This document shows positions 8,986 through 14,071 of a DNA stretch of 14,071 nucleotides, piece by piece. A program made the translations under genes and the position numbers. A model generated the notes under the pieces. The model ran no database searches and was not told where the DNA came from. It saw only the letters and a list, made by a program, of their open reading frames with translations. Every line of letters begins with the position of its first letter. The stretch's first letter is position 1. This DNA is from Burkholderiales bacterium (GTDB lineage Bacteria; Pseudomonadota; Gammaproteobacteria; Burkholderiales; Usitatibacteraceae): positions 1 to 14,071 of the forward strand of contig JADGRS010000032.1 of the NCBI GenBank assembly GCA_017880705.1, given 5' to 3'.

Positions 8986-9015
8986 ATTCTAGCACATTCC
9001 GACGGCACTTTCCAA
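8986..9015 (-). promoter_or_regulatory. Candidate sigma-70 promoter for gyrA
   Basis: On the minus strand, TTGGAA (9015-9010) lies 18 bases from TAGAAT (8991-8986), which matches the -10 consensus at 5 of 6 positions and is preceded by TGC, an extended -10. Transcription would start near 8979, leaving a leader of about 64 bases. The leader opens with a very AT-rich stretch containing the palindrome TAATTAATTA (8954-8963), striking in so GC-rich a genome. Confidence 0.65.
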
Positions 9016-9036
9016 CGCCGGACGCTGTCCGACGGC
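8998..9036. repeat. 9-bp direct repeats and small inverted repeat over the gyrA promoter
   Basis: TCCGACGGC occurs at 8998-9006 (in the gyrA -35/-10 spacer) and again at 9028-9036, exactly 30 bases apart or about three helical turns. Between them CGGAC-GCT-GTCCG (9019-9031) is a perfect 5-bp inverted repeat just upstream of the -35. The arrangement resembles a repressor or activator site, but no regulator is identified and chance is possible in GC-rich DNA. Confidence 0.35.
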
Positions 9037-9087
9037 TGTGGCGGAAATGCAACCGATTGTCATCATTCTGTTGCGCAAAGCGCCACT

Positions 9088-9105
9088 TTTGGTTGTGGAA
9101 CCAAA
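9088..9105. repeat. Perfect inverted repeat overlapping the ompA -35 region
   Basis: TTTGGTT (9088-9094) and AACCAAA (9099-9105) are perfect complements around a 4-base centre GTGG, an 18-bp dyad. It covers the proposed -35 hexamer of ompA (9093-9098), where a bound regulator would block RNA polymerase. The dyad is seen directly; the operator role is inference. Confidence 0.4.
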
Positions 9106-9122
9106 GGGCGTTTGTGTATGAT
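9093..9122 (+). promoter_or_regulatory. Candidate sigma-70 promoter for ompA
   Basis: TATGAT at 9117-9122 matches the -10 consensus at 5 of 6 positions. TTGTGG at 9093-9098, 18 bases upstream, is a weaker -35 (3 of 6). Transcription would begin near 9129, giving a leader of about 98 bases before the ompA ATG. Confidence 0.55.
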
Positions 9123-9139
9123 GTTGCGAGCAGTTTTCT

Positions 9140-9171
9140 GGCTTGCGCCTCAGGTTTCGGGCTTGCGCCTC
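9140..9171 (+). repeat. 12-bp direct repeat in the ompA leader
   Basis: GGCTTGCGCCTC is present twice, at 9140-9151 and 9160-9171, with a 20-base period. Both copies lie just downstream of the proposed ompA transcription start. Each contains GGC-TTGC-GCC, able to form a small hairpin in RNA. The 8-bp palindrome CTCTAGAG (9169-9176) follows directly. Confidence 0.6.
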
Positions 9172-9213
9172 TAGAGAAAAAAGTAAAGCCGTAAACAATC
9201 ACCTAATCCTCTT

Positions 9214-9218
9214 GGGAG
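9214..9218 (+). promoter_or_regulatory. ompA Shine-Dalgarno
   Basis: GGGAG ends 8 bases before the ATG at 9227. It decides the ompA start: an in-frame ATG at 9143 would lie in the leader repeats and add 28 residues ahead of an otherwise normal signal peptide. Confidence 0.75.
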
Positions 9219-9226
9219 TTCCGAAT

Positions 9227-9877
9227 ATGAAGATTTTCTCGCTTGGCACGGCTACGCTCGGATGCGCGCTCGCGCTGGCCGCCGGCTCCGTTTTCGCCGA
9301 TGCCGGACCTAATGTGCAAGACAGCTCCGGGGCCGCGGTGAAGGATGGCTCGGGCGCATGCGTCGTCTCCTCGGGGCAGAATCTTCCCGAATGCAGCCCC
9401 GTGAAGGCGCCCTCCGCTCCCGCGCCCGCCGCGCCCGCGAAGCCCGCGACACCGGCCGCGCCGTCAGCGCCGGTCGCTCCGGCTCCCGCGGCGAGGCCCG
9501 CTCCCGCCTCGGTCCGCCAGTCCGTCGTCATCCAGGCCGACGCGCTCTTCGACTTCGACAAGTCGGTGGTGCGCCCCGATGGCAAGAAGAGCATCGATGA
9601 GGCGCTCGCGAAGCTGAACGGCGTCGACCTCGAGATGGTGATCGTGACCGGCCACACCGACTCGATCGGCACCGACGCGTACAACCAGAAGCTGTCCGAG
9701 CGCCGCGCCGCCGCGGTCAAGGACTACCTGGTGAGCAAGGGCATCCCGGCCTCGAAAGTCACGACCATCGGCAAGGGCGAGAGCCAGCCGGTCGCGACCA
9801 ACAAGACCAAGGAAGGCCGCCAGAAGAACCGTCGTGACGACATCGAGTTCAAGGGCGTCAATAACGTTAGCAAGTAA
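9227..9877 (+). CDS. ompA: OmpA-family peptidoglycan-binding protein, no beta-barrel
   Basis: Secreted envelope protein of 216 residues. A signal peptide covers 1-24 (hydrophobic LGCALALAAGSVFA, cleavage likely after Ala24). A short region with two cysteines, Cys45 and Cys56, follows, then a Pro/Ala-rich linker at about 59-97. The OmpA_C domain fills about 100-215: ALFDFDKS, VTGHTDSIG, NQKLSERRAAAV and KNRRDDIEF are the diaminopimelate-binding signatures, with the Asp of HTD and an Arg of SERRA as expected ligands. The eight-stranded barrel of E. coli OmpA is absent. The layout, including a Cys pair before the linker, resembles Neisseria RmpM and betaproteobacterial relatives that bind porin complexes and anchor them to peptidoglycan (family knowledge; the partner here is unknown). 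Own promoter and terminator indicate a monocistronic, probably highly expressed gene. Confidence 0.9.
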   Translation: MKIFSLGTATLGCALALAAGSVFADAGPNVQDSSGAAVKDGSGACVVSSGQNLPECSPVKAPSAPAPAAPAKPATPAAPSAPVAPAPAARPAPASVRQSVVIQADALFDFDKSVVRPDGKKSIDEALAKLNGVDLEMVIVTGHTDSIGTDAYNQKLSERRAAAVKDYLVSKGIPASKVTTIGKGESQPVATNKTKEGRQKNRRDDIEFKGVNNVSK

Positions 9878-9895
9878 CGCACCCTCGACCGGCAG

Positions 9896-9921
9896 AAAAC
9901 CCCGCTCCGGCGGGGTTTTTT
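9896..9921 (+). terminator. Intrinsic terminator of ompA
   Basis: AAAACCCCGC (9896-9905) pairs with GCGGGGTTTT (9910-9919) around the tetraloop TCCG, followed by a run of six T at 9916-9921. It begins 19 bases after the ompA TAA and is the clearest terminator in the window. Confidence 0.93.
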
Positions 9922-9954
9922 GTTCGTGCCGGCCCTCGGAAGAATGCGCGCAGC

Positions 9955-11265
9955 GTGGATACCGTTGACACCCTGATCGCCGCCGCGCACGTGGTGCCGG
10001 TGGAGCCGCGCGGCGTGCTGAACGACCACGCGGTCGCGGTCAACGGCGGGCGCATCGTCGCGGTGCTTCCGACGGCGCAGGCGCTGCAACGCTACGACGC
10101 GCGGGAGATGGTTCGGCTCGATCGTCACGTGCTCATCCCGGGGCTCGTCAACCTGCACTGCCATGCCGCGATGACGTTGATGCGCGGCATCGCCGACGAC
10201 GTCGCGCTGATGCCGTGGCTGCAGCAGCACATCTGGCCCGCCGAGGCGAAGCACGTGAGCGACGAGTTCGTGCACGACGGCAGCCTCCTCGCGATGGCCG
10301 AGATGCTGCGCGGCGGCGTGACCTGCGTGAACGACATGTATTTCTTTCCCGAGGCCACCGCGCGCGCGGCATTGCGCGCGGGCATCCGCGCCATGCTCGG
10401 CGTGATCGCGATCGAGTTTCCGAGCGCCTACGCCGCCGATGCGGCGGGCTACCTGCAGAAGGGCCTCGCGACGCGGGATGCGTACCAGGGGGAGACCCTC
10501 CTGGACTTCGCGCTTGCGCCGCACTCGCCCTACACGGTGGGCGACGAGATGCTCAAGCGCATCGCGGTGCTCGCCGAGGAGCTCGATCTCCCGATCCACT
10601 GCCACGTGCACGAGACCCTCGCCGAAATCGAGCAAGGGCTCGCGCAGCACGGCGTGCGACCATTCGAGCGCCTGCGCCGCATGGGAGTCGTCGGGCCGCG
10701 CCTCATCGCCGTGCATTGCGTGCATATGGACGGGATCGAGCTCGACACGATGGCGCGCGAGGGCGTGGGCGTGGCCCATTGCCCTTCGTCGAATCTCAAG
10801 CTCGCGAGCGGCATCGCGCCGGTCGCCGAGATGCGCGAGCGCGGGATTCGCGTCGGCGTGGGCACCGACGGCGCGGCGAGCAACAATCGCCTCGACGTGC
10901 TGACCGAGATGCGGATGGCGGCGCTCCTCGCGAAGGTGTCGAGCGGCGACGCGGGCGTGGTGAGCGCGGCCGAGGGCCTCGAGATGGCCACGTTGCAGGG
11001 CGCGCGAGCGCTCGGGATCGACGATCGCATCGGCTCGATCGCCGCGGGCAAGAGCGCGGACCTCGCCGCGGTGGAACTTTCGTCGGTGGAGACACTCCCA
11101 TGCTTCGACCCCGTGTCGCACCTCGCCTACGCCGCGGGACGTGAGCACGTGACCCACGTGTGGGTCGAAGGCCGGGCGCGGCTCCTCGACCGCGCGCTGC
11201 AAGGGCTCGACGAGGAGGATTTGCGCGACAAGGCGCGCTGGTGGGCGAAGCGCCTCTCCACATGA
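9955..11265 (+). CDS. mtaD: 5-methylthioadenosine / S-adenosylhomocysteine deaminase-type amidohydrolase (TRZ/ATZ family)
   Basis: Metal-dependent deaminase of the amidohydrolase superfamily, 436 residues. Ligands are visible: His68 and His70 in [13 protein letters not shown], His217 and Glu220 in HVHET, His254, and Asp305 in GTDGAASNN, matching the MtaD pattern. [12 protein letters not shown] (275-286) is also typical. MtaD deaminates methylthioadenosine and S-adenosylhomocysteine to the inosine forms. Pseudomonas aeruginosa has a characterised MTA deaminase near ubiG, which supports the assignment; related members act on other purines or triazines, so substrate is not certain. The GTG at 9955 matches the family N-terminus; a nearby ATG at 9944 is out of frame, and GGAAG lies rather far upstream (12 bases). 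The gene begins only 33 bases after the ompA T-tract, and its stop overlaps ubiG. Confidence 0.85.
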   Translation: MDTVDTLIAAAHVVPVEPRGVLNDHAVAVNGGRIVAVLPTAQALQRYDAREMVRLDRHVLIPGLVNLHCHAAMTLMRGIADDVALMPWLQQHIWPAEAKHVSDEFVHDGSLLAMAEMLRGGVTCVNDMYFFPEATARAALRAGIRAMLGVIAIEFPSAYAADAAGYLQKGLATRDAYQGETLLDFALAPHSPYTVGDEMLKRIAVLAEELDLPIHCHVHETLAEIEQGLAQHGVRPFERLRRMGVVGPRLIAVHCVHMDGIELDTMAREGVGVAHCPSSNLKLASGIAPVAEMRERGIRVGVGTDGAASNNRLDVLTEMRMAALLAKVSSGDAGVVSAAEGLEMATLQGARALGIDDRIGSIAAGKSADLAAVELSSVETLPCFDPVSHLAYAAGREHVTHVWVEGRARLLDRALQGLDEEDLRDKARWWAKRLST

Positions 11266-12005
11266 CACCCGAAGCCGATCTCAACGTCGATCCCCGGGCG
11301 CCCAAGGGCGCCAACTTCGATCCAGCGGAGCTCGCCAAGTTCAGCGCGCTCGCCCATCGCTGGTGGGATCCCACCAGCGAGTTCCGCCCGCTGCACGAGA
11401 TCAATCCGCTGCGGCTCGCGCACATCGAGAAGCTCGCGGGCGGCCTCGAGGGCAAGCGCGTCGTCGACGTGGGATGCGGCGGCGGCATCCTCGCCGAGGC
11501 GATGGCCGCCAAGGGCGCGAAAGTGACCGGCATCGACCTCGCCGACAAGCCTCTCAAGGTCGCGATGCTGCATCGCATCGAGTCGGGAAGCGGCGTGGAC
11601 TACCGATTGATCTCCGCGGAAGCGTTCGCGGAGGAATCGCCCGGCGCGTTCGACGTCGTCACTTGCATGGAGATGCTCGAGCACGTGCCCGAGCCGCCGA
11701 GCACGGTGCGGGCCTGCGCGAAGCTCGTGAAGCGCGGCGGCCTCGTCGTCTTCTCGACCCTCAATCGCAACGCGAAGTCGTTCCTCCTGGCGATCGTCGG
11801 CGCCGAATACGTGCTCCAGCTCCTGCCGAAAGGCACGCACGAGTACGCGCGCTTCATCCGCCCCTCGGAGCTCTCGCGCGCATGCCGCGACGCAGGGCTC
11901 GCCGTAACCGACCTCACCGGCATGACCTACAATCCGTTCACGAAGACTTATTCGCTCGGACGCGACGTGGACGTGAACTATCTGCTGGCGACTCGCCGTG
12001 ATTGA
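11262..12005 (+). CDS. ubiG: Ubiquinone biosynthesis O-methyltransferase
   Basis: SAM-dependent enzyme that carries out both O-methylations in ubiquinone synthesis. The 247-residue protein (E. coli UbiG is 240) shows [20 protein letters not shown] (29-48), an N-terminal UbiG signature, methyltransferase motif [11 protein letters not shown] (67-76), the acidic motif GIDLADKPL (90-98) and [10 protein letters not shown] (136-145). The ATG at 11262 overlaps the mtaD stop as ATGA, implying coupled translation. Its product S-adenosylhomocysteine is a substrate of the MtaD family, giving the pair a metabolic logic (inference). The TGA stop straddles the junction of a 14-base tandem repeat. Without the second copy the frame would stay open far into the next gene. 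Confidence 0.96.
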   Translation: MTPEADLNVDPRAPKGANFDPAELAKFSALAHRWWDPTSEFRPLHEINPLRLAHIEKLAGGLEGKRVVDVGCGGGILAEAMAAKGAKVTGIDLADKPLKVAMLHRIESGSGVDYRLISAEAFAEESPGAFDVVTCMEMLEHVPEPPSTVRACAKLVKRGGLVVFSTLNRNAKSFLLAIVGAEYVLQLLPKGTHEYARFIRPSELSRACRDAGLAVTDLTGMTYNPFTKTYSLGRDVDVNYLLATRRD

Positions 12006-12017
12006 CTCGCCGTGATC
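11990..12017 (+). repeat. 14-bp tandem duplication at the ubiG-mupP junction
   Basis: GACTCGCCGTGATT (11990-12003) is followed directly by GACTCGCCGTGATC (12004-12017); 13 of 14 bases match. The ubiG stop TGA (12003-12005) is made of the last base of copy 1 and the first two of copy 2. Copy 2 supplies the mupP GTG start (12012). The matching GTG in copy 1 (11998) opens a five-codon frame (MIDSP) whose TGA overlaps the mupP start. Confidence 0.9.
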
Positions 12018-12698
12018 GATGCCGTCCTTTTCGATCTCGACGGCACGCTCGCCGACACCGCGCCCGACCTGGCGCGCACGGTGAACATGATGCTCGCCAA
12101 GCGCGGCCTCGCCCCGGTGACCCTGGAGAAAGTGCGCCCCCACGTTTCCCAGGGCGCGCGCGGCATGATCATGTCGGCCTTCGCGATCGGCGCCGGCCAT
12201 CCCGATTTTCCCGCGATGCGCGAGGAGTTCCTCGACCTGTACGCGGGGAATCTCTGCATCGATTCGCGCCTCTTTCCGGGCATGGAGAGCCTTCTGGCCC
12301 ATCTCGAGGACGAGTCGATCGCCTGGGGCGTGGTCACCAACAAGATGGAGCGCCTGGCCAGGCCCTTGATCGACGGCCTCGGGCTGGGCCAGCGCGCCGC
12401 GGTCGTCGTGGGCGGCGATACGTGCGCGCGCGCGAAGCCGTTTCCCGATCCGCTCCTCTTCGCCGCCGCCTCCATGGGAATCGCGCCCCCCAACGTCCTC
12501 TACGTGGGCGATGACGAGCGCGACGTGCGAGCCGCCCGCGCCGCGGGAATGCCCGTGGTCGTCGCCGGCTACGGCTATCTCGGCCTCGGCCCGCCGCCCG
12601 CGATGTGGGACGCCGATGCGATTCTCGACTCGGTCGCCGATCTCGAAAGATGGATCCGCGATACGTCGCGCGCGAGCCCCGAGCGAGCCCTTCCATGA
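12012..12698 (+). CDS. mupP: HAD-superfamily phosphatase of the Gph/MupP group; probably MurNAc-6-phosphate phosphatase
   Basis: Haloacid-dehalogenase phosphatase of 228 residues. Motif I is FDLDGT (Asp8 nucleophile, Asp10), motif II has Thr109 in GVVTNK, motif III Lys142 in AKPFPDP, and motif IV VGDDERD (165-171). Such genes are usually annotated gph (phosphoglycolate phosphatase). The ubiG-adjacent member in Pseudomonas is MupP, which dephosphorylates N-acetylmuramic acid 6-phosphate in peptidoglycan recycling. The segments GARGMIMSAF (48-57), SRLFPGM (85-91) and GYGYLG (186-191) fit my memory of MupP, so I favour it, while Gph remains possible. The GTG at 12012 gives the family N-terminus. 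No Shine-Dalgarno is visible and the ubiG stop ends six bases earlier, suggesting reinitiation. The stop overlaps the next gene as ATGA. Confidence 0.85.
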   Translation: MIDAVLFDLDGTLADTAPDLARTVNMMLAKRGLAPVTLEKVRPHVSQGARGMIMSAFAIGAGHPDFPAMREEFLDLYAGNLCIDSRLFPGMESLLAHLEDESIAWGVVTNKMERLARPLIDGLGLGQRAAVVVGGDTCARAKPFPDPLLFAAASMGIAPPNVLYVGDDERDVRAARAAGMPVVVAGYGYLGLGPPPAMWDADAILDSVADLERWIRDTSRASPERALP

Positions 12699-13873
12699 TC
12701 GCCATCTCGATTCCCCGCCGGCGCCTGCTGCAGGCGCTCACCGCCGCACCGCTCGCCGCGACGATTCCTTCGCTCGCGGCGACCCAGGTCCCGAACCGGC
12801 TCCTCGTCCTGGTCTTCCTGTACGGGGGCAACGACAACTACAACACGTGGGTGCCGTACACCGACGAGCTTTACTACAAGGTGCGTCCCAACATTGCGGT
12901 GCCGCGCGACGCGGTGCTCAAGGTCACCGCGAGCCACGGCTTGCATCCGTCGCTCGGCGCGCTCATGCCCGCATGGGAAGCGCGCGACCTCGCGATCGTC
13001 CAGGGCGTCGGATACGCATTGGGCACGCAGCAGCACTTCCGCGACGAGGACACCGCGTTCACCGGTTGCGACGGCCAGGATTATTCGCGCGACGGATGGG
13101 TCACGCGCGCGCTCGCGAAGCGCTCCGGCATGGGCACTCTCGCCGATGCCGTGGCCTTCGACGTGCTCGACATCCGCCAGGCCGATGCGATGGGTCCATT
13201 CCGCGGCGACCAGCTCGGCGTGGTGCAGGTGTACTACGCCGCGGACCTCCTCAACTCGCGCAGGCTCCCGGCCCACGTCCACGACGCGAACACGCGGGGT
13301 CGCCAGTACCTCGCCCGCGACACCGGGGAATTGGCCGCAGTGGACCTGCGCACCCCATTTCCCGATGATCCCTTCGGCAGCGCGATGCGCGCGGCGGTGG
13401 AGCTCGCGAAGCTCGATCCGTCGCTCCCGCTGATCCACGTGGCGCTGAACGGCCTCGACAACGACAAGCATCATTCGGTCGATTGCCACGTGGACCAGCT
13501 GAAGTATCACGGCGACGCGTTGAAGCGCCTCGGCGACGGGCTCGCGGCGCTGCGCGCGGGCCTCGCGGAGATCGGCCGCTGGGACGAGACGCTCGTCGCG
13601 ACCTACGACGAGTTCGGTCGCTCGCCGGTGGAAAACGAGGATCGCGGTACCCATCACGGGCTCGCATCGACGCACTTCGTGATGGGCGGGCGCGTCAAGG
13701 GGGGCCTCTACGGCGAAGCCCCGCGCGTGATGCGCATTCATCCGATCGGCGGTCCCGAGCCCGTCATCGATTCGCGCCGCGTGTGGACGACGGTCGCGCA
13801 GCGCTGGTGGGACACCGACCCCGCCGGACTCTTCCCGCAGCGGCACGCGCCGCTGGACCTGCTCCGAAGCTAG
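12695..13873 (+). CDS. DUF1501 family protein with Tat-type signal
   Basis: 392-residue protein of unknown biochemical function. The N-terminus reads IPRRRLLQA followed by a hydrophobic stretch ending near SLAA (26-29), a good twin-arginine signal, so periplasmic export in folded form is likely. The body fits DUF1501, which is related to the alkaline-phosphatase/sulfatase fold: LVFLYGGNDNYNTWVPY near the start, LHPSLGALMP, QHFRDEDTAFTG, DGWVTRAL, TYDEFGRSPVEN and HFVMGGRVKGGLYG. From memory, the usual family motifs are a D-T-H triad and GTDHG. Here the corresponding segments read LDNDKHH and GTHHG, so putative metal ligands are altered. DUF1501 genes usually accompany a DUF1800 gene; none is in this window. 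The ATG at 12695 overlaps the mupP stop as ATGA. An earlier in-frame ATG at 12605 would lie inside mupP and bury the signal peptide. Confidence 0.85.
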   Translation: MIAISIPRRRLLQALTAAPLAATIPSLAATQVPNRLLVLVFLYGGNDNYNTWVPYTDELYYKVRPNIAVPRDAVLKVTASHGLHPSLGALMPAWEARDLAIVQGVGYALGTQQHFRDEDTAFTGCDGQDYSRDGWVTRALAKRSGMGTLADAVAFDVLDIRQADAMGPFRGDQLGVVQVYYAADLLNSRRLPAHVHDANTRGRQYLARDTGELAAVDLRTPFPDDPFGSAMRAAVELAKLDPSLPLIHVALNGLDNDKHHSVDCHVDQLKYHGDALKRLGDGLAALRAGLAEIGRWDETLVATYDEFGRSPVENEDRGTHHGLASTHFVMGGRVKGGLYGEAPRVMRIHPIGGPEPVIDSRRVWTTVAQRWWDTDPAGLFPQRHAPLDLLRS

Positions 13874-14071
13874 CTACTTCTTCGTCGGCACGACCAGCAT
13901 CACGACGCCCGCGATGATCGCGGCGAGCCCCGCCCAGCTCGGGATGTTCACGTTCTCCTTCTCCTGCACGGAGAGCTTGAGCGGGCCGATCTGCGCCTTG
14001 TCGGTCTCCTTGGTGAAGGAGAACCCGCCGAAGGCGAGCGCCGCGGCGCCGCCGATGATGAGGACGATGGC
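13874..14071 (-). CDS. Small two-helix membrane protein, 5' end outside window
   Basis: Open frame on the minus strand entering from the right edge; 65 residues and a TAG stop (13876-13874) are visible. It begins inside a hydrophobic segment (AIVLIIGGAAALAFGGFSFT), continues with a charged loop (KETDKAQIGPLKLSVQEKEN), then a second hydrophobic helix (WAGLAAIIAGVVMLVV) and ends PTKK. No start codon is seen, so a few N-terminal residues are missing; total length is probably about 70. The helix-loop-helix layout with an IGP-K-V-EKE loop is like small conserved hypothetical membrane proteins common in proteobacteria; I cannot name a function. It converges on the DUF1501 gene with no space between the two stop codons. 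Confidence 0.65.
   Translation of the reverse strand, partial: AIVLIIGGAAALAFGGFSFTKETDKAQIGPLKLSVQEKENVNIPSWAGLAAIIAGVVMLVVPTKK

Noticed and set aside
8957..9202. Minus-strand short frame in the gyrA-ompA intergenic region
   Set aside because: It spans the proposed promoters and repeats of both genes, has no Shine-Dalgarno and shows no protein-like features.
9260..9268. Possible lipoprotein cleavage site at Cys13 of the OmpA-family protein
   Set aside because: The preceding residues (T-L-G) do not fit a lipobox and the hydrophobic segment continues to a good signal peptidase I site after Ala24.
9944..9946. ATG just upstream of mtaD as its start
   Set aside because: Out of frame with the amidohydrolase; the in-frame GTG at 9955 matches the family N-terminus.
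9724..11268. A 514-codon minus-strand frame opposite mtaD
   Set aside because: Shadow of mtaD; His/Arg-rich translation with no domain, and it runs across the ompA terminator.
1..14071. Search for a mobile element, CRISPR array, toxin-antitoxin or defence system
   Set aside because: All identified genes but the DUF1501 and small membrane proteins are housekeeping or envelope genes; no transposase, integrase, repeat-spacer array or defence domain is visible.

Overview
The window is a slice of a GC-rich proteobacterial chromosome, most likely a betaproteobacterium. The evidence is gene order and protein character: a gyrA-serC-pheA-hisC-tyrA-aroA run facing away from ompA, followed by mtaD-ubiG-mupP. 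No tRNA, rRNA, CRISPR array, transposase or prophage gene was seen. This is core genome, and I found no clear novel multi-gene system; the points of interest are small-scale.

Left block (1-8915, minus strand): one tightly packed unit read gyrA > serC > serA > pheA > hisC > tyrA > aroA, with aroA running off the left edge. The genes overlap or are separated by at most 15 bases. It makes GyrA, the last two phosphorylated intermediates of serine synthesis (SerA, SerC), and phenylalanine/tyrosine precursors (bifunctional PheA, a HisC-type aminotransferase, TyrA) plus EPSP synthase. This is the mixed-function 'supraoperon' known from Pseudomonas and betaproteobacteria, here with serA inserted between serC and pheA.

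Centre (8916-9226): a 311-base, comparatively AT-rich divergent regulatory region. It carries a strong candidate extended -10 promoter for gyrA, a candidate sigma-70 promoter for ompA, several short direct and inverted repeats, and a GC-rich hairpin lying between the gyrA Shine-Dalgarno and its start codon.

Right block (9227-13873, plus strand): ompA (a barrel-less, secreted OmpA_C peptidoglycan-binding protein) ends in a clear intrinsic terminator. Next come mtaD > ubiG > mupP > a DUF1501 protein. mtaD/ubiG and mupP/DUF1501 are joined by ATGA overlaps. ubiG and mupP are joined across a 14-base tandem duplication that itself creates the ubiG stop codon. The block pairs a SAM-using quinone methylase with an SAH/MTA deaminase, a probable peptidoglycan-recycling phosphatase, and a Tat-exported protein of unknown function. 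A small two-helix membrane protein on the minus strand (13874-14071) enters from the right edge and ends base-to-base against the DUF1501 stop.
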